From: Lentilactobacillus sp. SPB1-3
Lineage (GTDB): Bacteria > Bacillota > Bacilli > Lactobacillales > Lactobacillaceae
NCBI RefSeq assembly: GCF_026913205.2
Contig: NZ_CP168151.1
Coordinates: 1-64,000 of the forward strand
Length of the DNA stretch: 64,000 nt
Direction: 5' to 3'
Shown here: one piece after another, positions 18,881 through 26,905 of the stretch
Layout: the number at the start of each line of letters is the position of its first letter
How positions within the stretch are numbered: the first letter of the stretch is position 1
Notes under the pieces: model-generated
Told to the model about the DNA's origin: nothing
Seen by the model: only the letters and a program-made list of their open reading frames with translations
The model's database searches: none
Translations under genes and position numbers: made by a program

Positions 18881-18886
18881 ATGTTT

Positions 18887-18915
18887 AATATATGAGATTT
18901 ACCATCACTTATCAA
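18887..18915 (-). promoter_or_regulatory. promoter of the 18.8 kb RNA
   Basis: TTGATA (18915-18910) and TATATT (18892-18887) with a 17-base spacer, immediately downstream of the cls stop codon. Confidence 0.6.
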
Positions 18916-18927
18916 GTGATTTGCTCA

Positions 18928-20388
18928 CTATAAGATGGGTGATAATAAACGAGAAAATGTTTGCTTAAATTTAAGCCACCACGGCTGCTTCTCAAACATT
19001 TCTGGAGTTTGTAAAGTACTGTCATCTACATCCCTTAGAAAGAGATCTTTTAATTCAGAAGCAATCTTGTTGTCATAAATAAATGAATTAATTTCAAAGT
19101 TAAGTTTGAAACTACGATAATCCATATTTGCTGAACCAACTGAAGCCATACTGTCATCAATGACCATCGTCTTGGCATGCATAAATCCGTTATCATAGTA
19201 GTAAACTTTGATACCTTGCTCAGCCAATTGACGCGCATAGTATTGCGTTGCCCGATAAACAAATGGGTGATCTGGCATAGATGGAACTATTATTCTAACA
19301 TCCACTCCAGATGAGGCAGCCATTCTCAGTGCATCCAGCACACTATCGTCAGGAATTAAATATGGTGACTGAATATAACAATATTTACGAGCAAGTGTAA
19401 TCAACTTGATGTATCCCATTTTGATCTGTTGCAAATCAGAATCTGGACCACTAGATACGATTTGCATATTAACAGAACCTTTAGTGGTCGTTACTGGGAA
19501 GAATTTAGCGTTAACTTTTTCCTCTTCAATATTCGCCTTTGAACTGGTAGCATTCCAATCCAAAATAAAGCGAGCTTGTAGGCCAAAGACACCGGAACCA
19601 ATAATTCTAAGATGAGTATCTCGCCAGTTACCAAACTTCTTCTTCCTACCTAAATACTGATCTCCGATATTAAAGCCGCCTGTATATCCAATCATTCCGT
19701 CAATGACGATAATTTTTCTATGGTCACGGAAATTAAGACGGAAGTCAAGAACAACTGATCTGGTATTCAAAAATGGATATGCGTATCCGCCAGCATCTAA
19801 CAATGGCTTGAAAAACTTTTTAGTTGTTCCCATTGATCCCCAAGAATCATAGATTACCCGGACTTCAACACCTTGTTGGGCTTTTTTTACCAATAAATTC
19901 AAAATTTCATTACCAATTTCGTCATTATAAAAAGTATAAAATTCAATATGAATACTCTTTTTGGCGTTTTCGATATCTTCAATCACGCGGTGAAACAAAG
20001 ATTTACCGTCAGTGAAAATTTTGACCTTATTTTGTCTGGCCAAGAATGAAGAATCAGTCTCACTAAATAAATTAACGGCGCTGATCGCTCGTAAGGAAAT
20101 ATCATCAGATGCCGTTTTTAGTTCACTACCAAGTTGCCGCCGTTGCTCCAATAATCGTTCATCAATTTGCATCTGCACATGTGAATGCAACTTAAAAAGA
20201 CGATTCTTAGGCAGTTGCCGTCCAATGAATGCGTAAGCAACGAACCCCACTATGGGTAAAAATACTAACACTAACAACCATGCCCAAATAGCGGCGATAT
20301 CGCGTTTTTCTCTAAAAACCGTCAAAATCGCGAAGGCCGCATTAATTACTACTATTATTCGAAATAATAATGACCAATCAAATTCCAT
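18928..20388 (-). CDS. cls: cardiolipin synthase
   Basis: 486-aa phospholipase-D-superfamily enzyme that joins two phosphatidylglycerols into cardiolipin at the membrane. Two hydrophobic segments occupy the first ~60 residues. Two HKD motifs follow: HRKIIVIDG in the middle, HAKTMVIDD in the C-terminal half. ATG 20388 is chosen because GGGAG sits seven bases upstream and the family N-terminus begins with this transmembrane segment; an open frame reaching 20466 lacks an SD. It is monocistronic and divergent from a tiny membrane-protein gene. Confidence 0.93.
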   Translation of the reverse strand: MEFDWSLLFRIIVVINAAFAILTVFREKRDIAAIWAWLLVLVFLPIVGFVAYAFIGRQLPKNRLFKLHSHVQMQIDERLLEQRRQLGSELKTASDDISLRAISAVNLFSETDSSFLARQNKVKIFTDGKSLFHRVIEDIENAKKSIHIEFYTFYNDEIGNEILNLLVKKAQQGVEVRVIYDSWGSMGTTKKFFKPLLDAGGYAYPFLNTRSVVLDFRLNFRDHRKIIVIDGMIGYTGGFNIGDQYLGRKKKFGNWRDTHLRIIGSGVFGLQARFILDWNATSSKANIEEEKVNAKFFPVTTTKGSVNMQIVSSGPDSDLQQIKMGYIKLITLARKYCYIQSPYLIPDDSVLDALRMAASSGVDVRIIVPSMPDHPFVYRATQYYARQLAEQGIKVYYYDNGFMHAKTMVIDDSMASVGSANMDYRSFKLNFEINSFIYDNKIASELKDLFLRDVDDSTLQTPEMFEKQPWWLKFKQTFSRLLSPIL

Positions 20389-20456
20389 TACAATCTCCCA
20401 AAAAGTTTTAAAATAATATGTGTATGATGTCAGTATACTCGTAATAGGAGAAAAAA

Positions 20457-20609
20457 ATGAAGACATTTATTGCATTAGTTCCCAGAATCCATGGAATCCA
20501 CAGAATATTCTTTTTCCATTTAATCTTTAAAGAACAACCAATATTAGGAATTGCTATCTTGGTAGCCCTCGTCTTATACGCGATTTATCGTTATATGAAT
20601 CGCAGGTAA
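20457..20609 (+). CDS. 50-aa single-TM peptide
   Basis: Short ORF with a clean AGGAG six bases before its ATG and a bidirectional terminator about 40 bases after its TAA. The basic N-terminal half (MKTFIALVPRIHGIHR) precedes a hydrophobic helix (PILGIAILVALVLYAIY) and an Arg-rich end. It diverges from cls, with a TATACT-like -10 near 20434. I do not recognise it; the layout suits a small membrane-associated regulator or a toxin-like peptide, but nothing shows which. Confidence 0.6.
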   Translation: MKTFIALVPRIHGIHRIFFFHLIFKEQPILGIAILVALVLYAIYRYMNRR

Positions 20610-20650
20610 TGTGATCTTATTACAAATAAAACCAGATAACTAATAAATCA

Positions 20651-20699
20651 AAAAGTAGCCCAGAACTAAAACTTAACGCTTAGTTTCTGGGCTACTTTT
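20651..20699. terminator. bidirectional terminator
   Basis: GTAGCCCAGAA.CTAA and TTAG.TTCTGGGCTAC arms with flanking A and T runs, between the 50-aa ORF and the HxlR gene. Confidence 0.85.
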
Positions 20700-20709
20700 C
20701 TATCTATTA

Positions 20710-21084
20710 TTACATATTGAGATATCCATCCCAATTATCTTGTAAAATTGTTACGTCCGTTCCACGTTTCTGTTCTTCTGAAACGCGGCCCTCGCCCCAT
20801 TCAGACATTGCTAGCAAAATATTGCGAAGACTTTTTCCTTCTTCAGTCAATGAATACTCTACCTTTGGAGGAACTTGATTATAAACTCTGCGATCAATAA
20901 TTCTATCAGCTTCTAGTTCTCTCAGTTGATTAGTAAGCGTACGTTGTGAGATTGCGGGAATCAATCTGCGTAACTCGCCGGTTCTTAATGTTTGGCCACC
21001 TAAATGACATAAAATGATTGGTTTCCACTTACCACCGATCACATCTAAGGTTGCTTCAACCGCAATATGATATATTTTTTTCAA
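20710..21084 (-). CDS. HxlR family transcriptional regulator
   Basis: 124-aa winged-helix regulator. Family signatures are [42 protein letters not shown] and the wing [17 protein letters not shown] single Cys in the ILCHL segment could serve redox sensing as in some YodB-type proteins, but the N-terminal Cys of YodB is absent. It is divergent from a DMT transporter, and operator-like dyads lie between them, so it most likely represses that transporter and itself. Confidence 0.9.
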   Translation of the reverse strand: MKKIYHIAVEATLDVIGGKWKPIILCHLGGQTLRTGELRRLIPAISQRTLTNQLRELEADRIIDRRVYNQVPPKVEYSLTEEGKSLRNILLAMSEWGEGRVSEEQKRGTDVTILQDNWDGYLNM

Positions 21085-21154
21085 TCCTAGATCCTCCTAA
21101 ACGTTGACAATATCCATTAGGGGCATTTTTTGCCGTATGGAATTTTATTGTGCC

Positions 21155-21170
21155 TACTTACTAAAAGTAA
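21155..21170. promoter_or_regulatory. candidate HxlR operator
   Basis: TACTTACTAAAAGTAA contains the dyad TTACT-AAA-AGTAA and overlaps the likely -35 (TTACTA, 21158-21163) of the transporter; TATACT at 21181-21186 is the -10. The same 16-mer recurs upstream of the nitroreductase at 31369-31384. Confidence 0.55.
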
Positions 21171-21192
21171 CCACAGCCACTATACTAACATC

Positions 21193-21215
21193 TGTTCTTT
21201 AAAAGTTAAAGAACA
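21193..21215. repeat. inverted repeat in the transporter leader
   Basis: TGTTCTTT, seven-base spacer, AAAGAACA: a perfect 8-bp dyad lying just downstream of the -10, consistent with a second operator or an mRNA 5' hairpin. Confidence 0.5.
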
Positions 21216-21250
21216 AATGAATGATTTTATTTATAAACGGAGGAAGTATA

Positions 21251-22147
21251 ATGGCAATTACCGGATTAATATCGATTATTTTTGGAGGCATGATTTTAGG
21301 ACTTCAGTCATCAACTAACGGCCGTTTAAGTCAAAAAGTTGGCGCTCTCGAAGCATCTTTGATCAATTTCGTAGTGGGAGCAATTTTACTGACTTTCTGG
21401 TTACTATTCACACGTAGTGGAGAGATTCTCCGAATTTTCACCGTTCCTAAGTGGCAACTGCTGGGAGTTTTCTTTGGTACCGGATATTTGGTATTAATGA
21501 CCCTTGCAGTTCCTAAAATTGGAGTTGTGGCAGCAAATATCACTGCAATTGCTGGCCAAATCATGGCCAGTTTTATCATTGATAACTTTGGCTTCCTAGG
21601 AAGCAACGTCATTGCTTTTGGAGTTAAGCGCTGGATGGCAACCATTTTATTAATATTAGCATTGGTTGCTTTGTATCAAGATCAAAAACCATCAAGTGAA
21701 ATGGATAAACCCAAAACCAAGAATCCATTCTTCTATCTAGTAGCATTAGTATCAGGTAGTTTTCTAAGTATTGAGGGTACGATGTATGGTGAATTAGGTA
21801 AAACTATTGGTCAATTTGAAAGTAGTTTTTATAACTTCTTTATTGGTTCGCTTCTATTAGTTGTTTTAGTTCTGCTATTTGGTAAAGGTGACTTCACTGG
21901 TATTCGCAAGAGCAGCAATTGGTACTTAATCGGTGGTTTATATGGCGTGATCTATCTTACATCACTTGTCTTTGGTATTCCTGCACTGGGTGTAGGTATC
22001 GCAATGATTGCCATCGTTTTAGGACAAATCGTTATGAGTATGCTAATTGAAACTTTTGGTTGGTTTGAAACACCTAGACAACCACTGACATTTGCTAAAA
22101 TTTTAACCCTTATCTTTTTATTGATCGCTTTAACTTTAATATATTAA
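21251..22147 (+). CDS. DMT family (YdcZ-type) transporter
   Basis: 298-aa protein built from two tandem YdcZ-like halves with about ten transmembrane helices. Each half begins with a conserved glycine-rich element (GLISIIFGGMILGLQSSTNGRLSQ at the start; LVSGSFLSIEGTMYGELGKTIG in the middle). The substrate is unknown. ATG 21251 has GGAGG eight bases upstream; a ten-codon in-frame extension has no SD. It is divergent from an HxlR regulator whose operator-like dyads sit in its promoter, suggesting an inducible efflux pump. Confidence 0.85.
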   Translation: MAITGLISIIFGGMILGLQSSTNGRLSQKVGALEASLINFVVGAILLTFWLLFTRSGEILRIFTVPKWQLLGVFFGTGYLVLMTLAVPKIGVVAANITAIAGQIMASFIIDNFGFLGSNVIAFGVKRWMATILLILALVALYQDQKPSSEMDKPKTKNPFFYLVALVSGSFLSIEGTMYGELGKTIGQFESSFYNFFIGSLLLVVLVLLFGKGDFTGIRKSSNWYLIGGLYGVIYLTSLVFGIPALGVGIAMIAIVLGQIVMSMLIETFGWFETPRQPLTFAKILTLIFLLIALTLIY

Positions 22148-22193
22148 TCATCAAAAGGAGCTAACATTAATCACTTAATGTTAGCCCCTTTTT

Positions 22194-22550
22194 TTAATCA
22201 CTAATTATTTTTTCAAGCTGATATCCAGGAGTTTTTTGAGCATGCAGCTCACCCCAATGGCACAGAGAAAGCAAGACTACTTTCAACGATTCACCATATT
22301 CGGTAAATTGATATTCCACATGCAGTGGCGTTTCAGAAAAAACTACCCGTTTTAATATGTTGTCTGCAACTAATTGCTTTAATTGTTCAGTGAGTACTTT
22401 TTGTGACAGATTAGGAATTGCCTTAAGCAGGGATCCATTTCGATTAACCCCCGTGCCAATAAGGCACAATATGTCCGGTTTCCATTTTCCTGAAATAACA
22501 TCTAAAGCCACATCAACTCCGACATTATATTTTTTATTATTTTTTTCCAC
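22194..22550 (-). CDS. HxlR family transcriptional regulator (second copy)
   Basis: 118-aa winged-helix protein with SGKWKPDILCLIGTGVNRNGSLLKAIPNLSQKVLTEQLKQL and HVEYQFTEYGESLK. It is paralogous to the 124-aa regulator 1.1 kb away, but the recognition-helix region differs. The conserved ILC cysteine is kept. It is divergent from a VOC-family gene with a perfect 13-bp inverted repeat between them, so it is presumably autoregulatory and controls that gene. Confidence 0.9.
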   Translation of the reverse strand: MEKNNKKYNVGVDVALDVISGKWKPDILCLIGTGVNRNGSLLKAIPNLSQKVLTEQLKQLVADNILKRVVFSETPLHVEYQFTEYGESLKVVLLSLCHWGELHAQKTPGYQLEKIISD

Positions 22551-22577
22551 AATTATCCTCCGTGTGACAAAAACATT

Positions 22578-22606
22578 ACTTAAAAGTAAGTGGCTTACTT
22601 TTAAGT
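22578..22606. promoter_or_regulatory. candidate operator, 13-bp perfect inverted repeat
   Basis: ACTTAAAAGTAAG, TGG, CTTACTTTTAAGT. The arms contain the same TTACTT/AAGTAA core as the sites at 21155 and 31369. It sits between the HxlR and VOC genes. Confidence 0.6.
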
Positions 22607-22678
22607 GCGTACTATTTTAATCTATTCGTACAGTTTAATATCTTACTTACCAAATATAAACTAAAAGGAGTCATCATT

Positions 22679-23179
22679 ATGACAAACAAGCAATATCCAA
22701 TCAATTTTTCTCACATCGGTCTTTCAGTTCCTGACATCAACAAAGCTGTTGAATTTTACACAAAAGTCATGGGCTGGTACGTTATCATGAAACCAGCAAA
22801 AGTAACTGAAGATGACTCAGCCATTGGAGTTATGTCCACAGAAGTCTTTGGTACTGGTTGGGGAAGCTATAATATCGCCCACCTAACTACTGGAGATGGT
22901 ATTGGAATCGAGATGTTTGAATTCAGTAAAAACGTCGATCCAGATAACAACTTTAAGTTCTGGGAAACTGGTATCTTTCATTATGGTGTGCAAGATCCTG
23001 ATATCGAAGGACTAGTTCAAAAAATTCTCGATTATGGTGGCAAGCAAAGAATGCCAATTAAAGAATACTATCCCGGCGAGAAACCTTATAAGATGGTTTA
23101 CATGGAAGATCCATTTGGTAACTTGGTTGAAATCTATACTCATTCATACGACCTGACCTACTCAGCAGGAGAATATTAA
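22679..23179 (+). CDS. VOC family protein (glyoxalase/dioxygenase-like)
   Basis: 166-aa protein of the vicinal-oxygen-chelate fold with paired beta-alpha-beta-beta-beta modules. Metal-ligand candidates are visible in INFSHIGLSVPDI (His), GIFHYGVQ (His) and NLVEIYTHSY (Glu). The substrate could be a small reactive aldehyde, quinone or catechol. The ATG at 22679 has AAAGGAG eight bases upstream. The HxlR gene next door and related operators point to a stress-inducible detoxification role, inferred by analogy with the Bacillus YodB/CatR system. Confidence 0.85.
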   Translation: MTNKQYPINFSHIGLSVPDINKAVEFYTKVMGWYVIMKPAKVTEDDSAIGVMSTEVFGTGWGSYNIAHLTTGDGIGIEMFEFSKNVDPDNNFKFWETGIFHYGVQDPDIEGLVQKILDYGGKQRMPIKEYYPGEKPYKMVYMEDPFGNLVEIYTHSYDLTYSAGEY

Positions 23180-23184
23180 AAAGA

Positions 23185-23218
23185 AAAACCTTCTAAACTA
23201 ATGTTTAGAAGGTTTTTG
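23185..23218. terminator. bidirectional terminator
   Basis: AAAAACCTTCTAAAC / GTTTAGAAGGTTTTTG hairpin with a four-base loop. Confidence 0.85.
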
Positions 23219-23252
23219 TTCTTTATATGTCTTCCCGACAATATATTTTTAA

Positions 23253-23909
23253 CTAATCCCAGTCACGGTGATCATGGTGATCGCGATGATCAAAGCCATG
23301 ATGATGGAAATTGTGATGACCAAATGGACCAAAGTTCATGTCCTTTGCTCGGCGTCTGAATTCTCGTTTCAATTCATTACGCTCATCTCGTGACATGTCT
23401 CGCCAATCTCGATCAAACATTTCGCTGCGTAATTTTTGAATCTCATCAAATCGTTCGTTAGGGTCAGTAAATTTAGTTGATTTAACCTTAAAATCATCTG
23501 GCCATCCCGCCACAATTTTTTCTAAGTAATCACTTAGGCTAGACTTCTCATCAGCAGACAGCCCAGCAAAAAACCGATCGCTAAATTCATCATCCGACTC
23601 ACTACTCTCAACAATTTTTTCTTTGCCCGCATCAGTTAGATAAACTAACTTGATTCGGCCATCATTCTCATCAGCTTCACGCCGAATATCGCCGTCAGCT
23701 TCCATCTTCTTCAAAATTTCAGCCAAGGAACTTGGACGTACATCCAATATTTCTGCCAGTTGGCTCTGAATCATTCCGTTCTCTTTACCAAGAATGTTAA
23801 TGATTCTTTGTCGACCAGAATATCTCACTGGCTCTTTGGCAGCAAAATGTTTGCTAGCACGACCGACAAAACGTAATTTCTTTAATAGATCCATAGAATT
23901 TAATTCCAC
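23253..23909 (-). CDS. MarR family regulator with histidine-rich tail
   Basis: 218 aa. The winged-helix domain spans about residues 10-105 (RQRIINILGKENGMIQSQLAEILDVRPSSLAEILKKMEADGDIRRE, then DGRIKLVYLTDAGK). A helical acidic/basic region follows. The last ~30 residues hold nine histidines alternating with Asp (for example HHNFHHHGFDH), an unusual tail that could bind Ni, Zn, Co or Cu. The start is GTG 23909 with AAAGAGG upstream; an ATG five codons later is possible. Two identical palindromes overlap its promoter, so it is clearly autoregulated. No target gene is adjacent. Confidence 0.88.
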   Translation of the reverse strand: MELNSMDLLKKLRFVGRASKHFAAKEPVRYSGRQRIINILGKENGMIQSQLAEILDVRPSSLAEILKKMEADGDIRREADENDGRIKLVYLTDAGKEKIVESSESDDEFSDRFFAGLSADEKSSLSDYLEKIVAGWPDDFKVKSTKFTDPNERFDEIQKLRSEMFDRDWRDMSRDERNELKREFRRRAKDMNFGPFGHHNFHHHGFDHRDHHDHRDWD

Positions 23910-23952
23910 AGTTAATACCTCTTTCTAATTAAAACCAAAACATCGACTGTTA

Positions 23953-24003
23953 GTTAGGTACCTAACATTGAAATAGTATACTTAGGTACCTAACTTTTGT
24001 CAA
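23953..24003 (-). promoter_or_regulatory. MarR promoter with twin operators
   Basis: TTGACA (24003-23998), 17-base spacer, TATACT (23980-23975). The palindrome TTAGGTACCTAA (23982-23993) fills the spacer, and GTTAGGTACCTAAC (23953-23966) lies just after the -10. The centres are 28 bases apart. Binding would block the polymerase completely. Confidence 0.8.
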
Positions 24004-24092
24004 CAAAAAGAATGTTTTTGCTAAAAAAACTATGATTGCAGTTGTTAAGACTGTTTAATGTGGATGATGATCATTAAAATATAAAATAATTA

Positions 24093-24121
24093 TTGACAAT
24101 CTTCTAAGCATTATTTAATAT
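24093..24121 (+). promoter_or_regulatory. promoter of the trpDCFBA leader
   Basis: TTGACA (24093-24098) and TAATAT (24116-24121) with a 17-base spacer, directly before the T-box leader. Confidence 0.75.
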
Positions 24122-24127
24122 TATCAG

Positions 24128-24430
24128 CAACAATTAATTCGTCCATATAAACCGATGATGTGGAGATCAAGATCATTGTGCACGTAAAGAGAGTTGCCGA
24201 TGCTGAGAGTGCAGCCGAACGCAGATGATTAAATGGACCACTGAGGGTTTCTCTGAAAGTATTACAAGTATGGGAAAACGTACAGACATACGTAAGTTGT
24301 CGGGGAGATGATGGTCTCTCGCTAAGGGTGATTGTTTGCGGTATTTTTTCGTATACCCAAATAGTCAAATTAAGGTGGCACCGCGGTTAAATCCGTCCTT
24401 AACAACAAGTTTGTTATGGGCGGATTTTTT
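24128..24430 (+). promoter_or_regulatory. Trp T-box riboswitch (trpDCFBA)
   Basis: The T-box core AAGGTGGCACCGCGG lies at 24372-24386. The specifier is TGG at 24234-24236, followed by A and a CCAC strand that pairs with an upstream GTGG, so tryptophan is the sensed amino acid. The terminator AATCCGTCC...GGGCGGATTTTTT (24389-24430) competes with the antiterminator. Uncharged tRNA-Trp should permit readthrough into the trp genes. Confidence 0.93.
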
Positions 24431-24456
24431 GTGTTCTCACTGCGGAGGTCATTCAC

Positions 24457-24498
24457 ATGAAACAAAAACCAGGTAAACGATGGCAGATTAATCATTGA
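24457..24498 (+). CDS. leader ORF with Trp codon, upstream of trpD
   Basis: Thirteen codons, MKQKPGKRWQINH, starting eight bases after a strong GGAGG and lying between the T-box terminator and trpD. The one Trp codon is in KRWQ. The trpE leader at 59142 carries a second short ORF with the same KRWQ and the same 12-base string AAACGATGGCAG. A Trp-codon leader peptide behind a T-box is known from the Bacillus subtilis at operon, so a second tier of Trp sensing is plausible; there is no second terminator here. Confidence 0.6.
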   Translation: MKQKPGKRWQINH

Positions 24499-24530
24499 TA
24501 GTTATTACTCAAAATTTTTAGGAGGAAATT

Positions 24531-25553
24531 ATGATGATTAAAGAAGCCATTCAAAAAGTAATTAATCACGAAAATTTAACATTCACTGAAAGTCAGTCAG
24601 TTCTTGATGAAATCATGACTGGTAAAACAAGTGAGATTGAAACAGCCAGCATACTAACCGCTCTAGCAAGCAAACATGAAACTATTGATGAAATTGCTGG
24701 AGCTGCGCAATCAATGCGTAACCACGCCCTACCTTTTCCTCAGGTTGATAATGTATTAGAAATAGTTGGTACCGGTGGTGACCACGCCAACACATTTAAT
24801 ATATCAACTACCAGTGCCATTCTACTTGCCGCAGCAGGATTCAAAGTTGCAAAACATGGTAATCGTGCCGCCTCTTCCAAAAGCGGGGCCGCAGATGTTT
24901 TAGAAGCGCTGGGAATAAATATCAATCAAACTCCAGATGCTTCATACAATACACTTTTAACAACAAATCTGTGTTTTCTATTCGCCCAGGAATACCACAA
25001 ATCAATGAAATACGTGGCACCAATTAGAAAAGAACTTGGTATTCGCACCATCTTTAACATTCTTGGCCCACTTACCAACCCTGCGAAACCGACGAACCAG
25101 CTCCTAGGCGTATCTGATAAAAGTCTAATGGAACCATTGGCACAGGTCCTACCCAAACTTGGAGTTAAACACGCACTAGTAGTTCACGGCGCTGATGGTT
25201 TAGATGAAGTTAGTCCAACTGGGACAACATACGTAATCGAAGTCACTAACAACAAATTAAAAGGATTCACTGTATCACCTACTGATTTTGGATTACCAAT
25301 CGTTGACAAAAAAGAGTTAATAGGTGGGACCCCAGCTGAAAATGCTCAAATCACAGAAGATATTTTCTCAGGTGTTAAGGGACCTACACGGGAAGCTGTC
25401 ATCATGAATGCTGGAATGGCAATTCACACAGCCAAACCAGAGATTTCTATTGCTGCTGGCATCCAGTTGGCCCAAGAAACCATCGATAGTGGCAAAGCCA
25501 TTACGAAGCTCAACCAGTTACGTAAGCTTAACAACAAGGATGTGGTGGCATGA
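24531..25553 (+). CDS. trpD: anthranilate phosphoribosyltransferase
   Basis: 340 aa, full length. It transfers phosphoribose from PRPP to anthranilate, the second committed step of Trp synthesis. The phosphate-binding GTGGD motif is at residues 80-84, then [34 protein letters not shown], a family signature. Two ATGs lie in tandem at 24531 and 24534; GGAGG five to eight bases upstream fits either. First structural gene of trpDCFBA; its stop overlaps the trpC start (ATGA). Confidence 0.97.
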   Translation: MMIKEAIQKVINHENLTFTESQSVLDEIMTGKTSEIETASILTALASKHETIDEIAGAAQSMRNHALPFPQVDNVLEIVGTGGDHANTFNISTTSAILLAAAGFKVAKHGNRAASSKSGAADVLEALGININQTPDASYNTLLTTNLCFLFAQEYHKSMKYVAPIRKELGIRTIFNILGPLTNPAKPTNQLLGVSDKSLMEPLAQVLPKLGVKHALVVHGADGLDEVSPTGTTYVIEVTNNKLKGFTVSPTDFGLPIVDKKELIGGTPAENAQITEDIFSGVKGPTREAVIMNAGMAIHTAKPEISIAAGIQLAQETIDSGKAITKLNQLRKLNNKDVVA

Positions 25554-26323
25554 TATTAGACGACCTTGTATCTGCAACCCGACAAAGAATCACTGATCAG
25601 CAAAACAAAGTTTCTCTAGCCGAATTAAAAAACTCCGTTCGTAATAATCACGAAACTAGTACTTTCTACTCAACTTTATCTAAAAATGGGATTCACATTA
25701 TCGCTGAAGTTAAGCAAGCATCCCCATCGAAAGGCATTATCGCAACTGATTTTCCATATATCCAAATTGCTCAAAATTACCAATCAGCCAACGTTGATGC
25801 AATTTCAGTCCTCACGGAACCTAAATATTTTCATGGTCAGCTCACTTATCTCAATGAAATCGCTCATGAAGTAACCGCTCCAATTTTGAGAAAAGACTTC
25901 GTAATCAATGAATACATGATTTATGAAGCTAAGGCCAGTGGCGCTAGTATTATCTTGCTGATTACCGCGATTTTAACTAACAAGCAATTAAAAATGTATC
26001 GTCAACTTGCTGAATCCTTGGGAATGGATGCGATTGTCGAAGTTCATAGTGCAACCGAAATTAAACGAGCCGTTAATTCTGGTGCGAAAATTATTGGCAT
26101 TAATAATCGTAATCTGAAAGACTTCACCGTTGATCTAAATAATAGCCTTTCATTAAAGGAATTAGTTCCAAATAATATACTAACGATTTCAGAAAGCGGT
26201 ATTAAAACCAAGGACGACGTTCACAAACTAAAACATGCTGGTTTTAACGGCATCTTGATTGGCGAAACACTAATGCGAGCCAGTAACAAACGTGAATTGA
26301 TCAAAGATTTTAAGAAGGTCTGA
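25550..26323 (+). CDS. trpC: indole-3-glycerol-phosphate synthase
   Basis: 257-aa TIM-barrel enzyme closing the indole ring of CdRP. The signature [15 protein letters not shown] lies near residue 50, [25 protein letters not shown] near 115, and [13 protein letters not shown] near 180. It overlaps trpD by four bases (ATGA), implying translational coupling, and is followed after three bases by trpF. Confidence 0.96.
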   Translation: MILDDLVSATRQRITDQQNKVSLAELKNSVRNNHETSTFYSTLSKNGIHIIAEVKQASPSKGIIATDFPYIQIAQNYQSANVDAISVLTEPKYFHGQLTYLNEIAHEVTAPILRKDFVINEYMIYEAKASGASIILLITAILTNKQLKMYRQLAESLGMDAIVEVHSATEIKRAVNSGAKIIGINNRNLKDFTVDLNNSLSLKELVPNNILTISESGIKTKDDVHKLKHAGFNGILIGETLMRASNKRELIKDFKKV

Positions 26324-26326
26324 ATT

Positions 26327-26905
26327 ATGACAAAAGTTAAAATTTGTGGCTTAATGACAGGCCCTAATATCGAGGCAGTTAACCAATATAAACCAGATTA
26401 TGCAGGATTTGTATTTGCCCCAGGTCGCCATCAAATTACATTTCAACAGTCATCACGACTGCGCAAAAAATTAGATCCAGCAATAGAATCTGTAGGCGTA
26501 TTCGTCAATGAATCAGCTGCAACAATCATTAATTTATTCAAGGCTAAAATAATAACTATTGCCCAGCTACATGGTTATGGTGATCAATCAATGATTTCCA
26601 AACTGCAAAGTTCTGGCCTAACAGTAATTAGAGTATTTGTTAATGAACCAATAGACAACTCTCTAACTGCCGATTTTTCCATGATCGATTCAGGAGCCGG
26701 CAGTGGTAAATTACTTGATTTAACAACTATTAAGCCTAATCATAAAATTTTTCTGGCCGGTGGATTAACTCCTGAGAATGTTAAATCAGCAATTAACTTA
26801 ATTCATCCATTTGCAGTTGATGTTTCCAGTGGTGTTGAAACTAATGGCCATAAAGACTTCGAAAAAATAAATAATTTTATTACACAAGCAAAAGGAGCGA
26901 TTTAA
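26327..26905 (+). CDS. trpF: phosphoribosylanthranilate isomerase
   Basis: 192-aa TIM-barrel isomerase converting PRA to CdRP. The N-terminal KVKICGLM contains the catalytic Cys, VGVFVNES is present near residue 60, and the second catalytic acid is in SMIDSGAGSGK near 125. It is slightly shorter than the common ~200 aa but complete. Its TAA is immediately followed by the trpB ATG, and AAAGGAG for trpB lies inside its last codons. Confidence 0.95.
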   Translation: MTKVKICGLMTGPNIEAVNQYKPDYAGFVFAPGRHQITFQQSSRLRKKLDPAIESVGVFVNESAATIINLFKAKIITIAQLHGYGDQSMISKLQSSGLTVIRVFVNEPIDNSLTADFSMIDSGAGSGKLLDLTTIKPNHKIFLAGGLTPENVKSAINLIHPFAVDVSSGVETNGHKDFEKINNFITQAKGAI

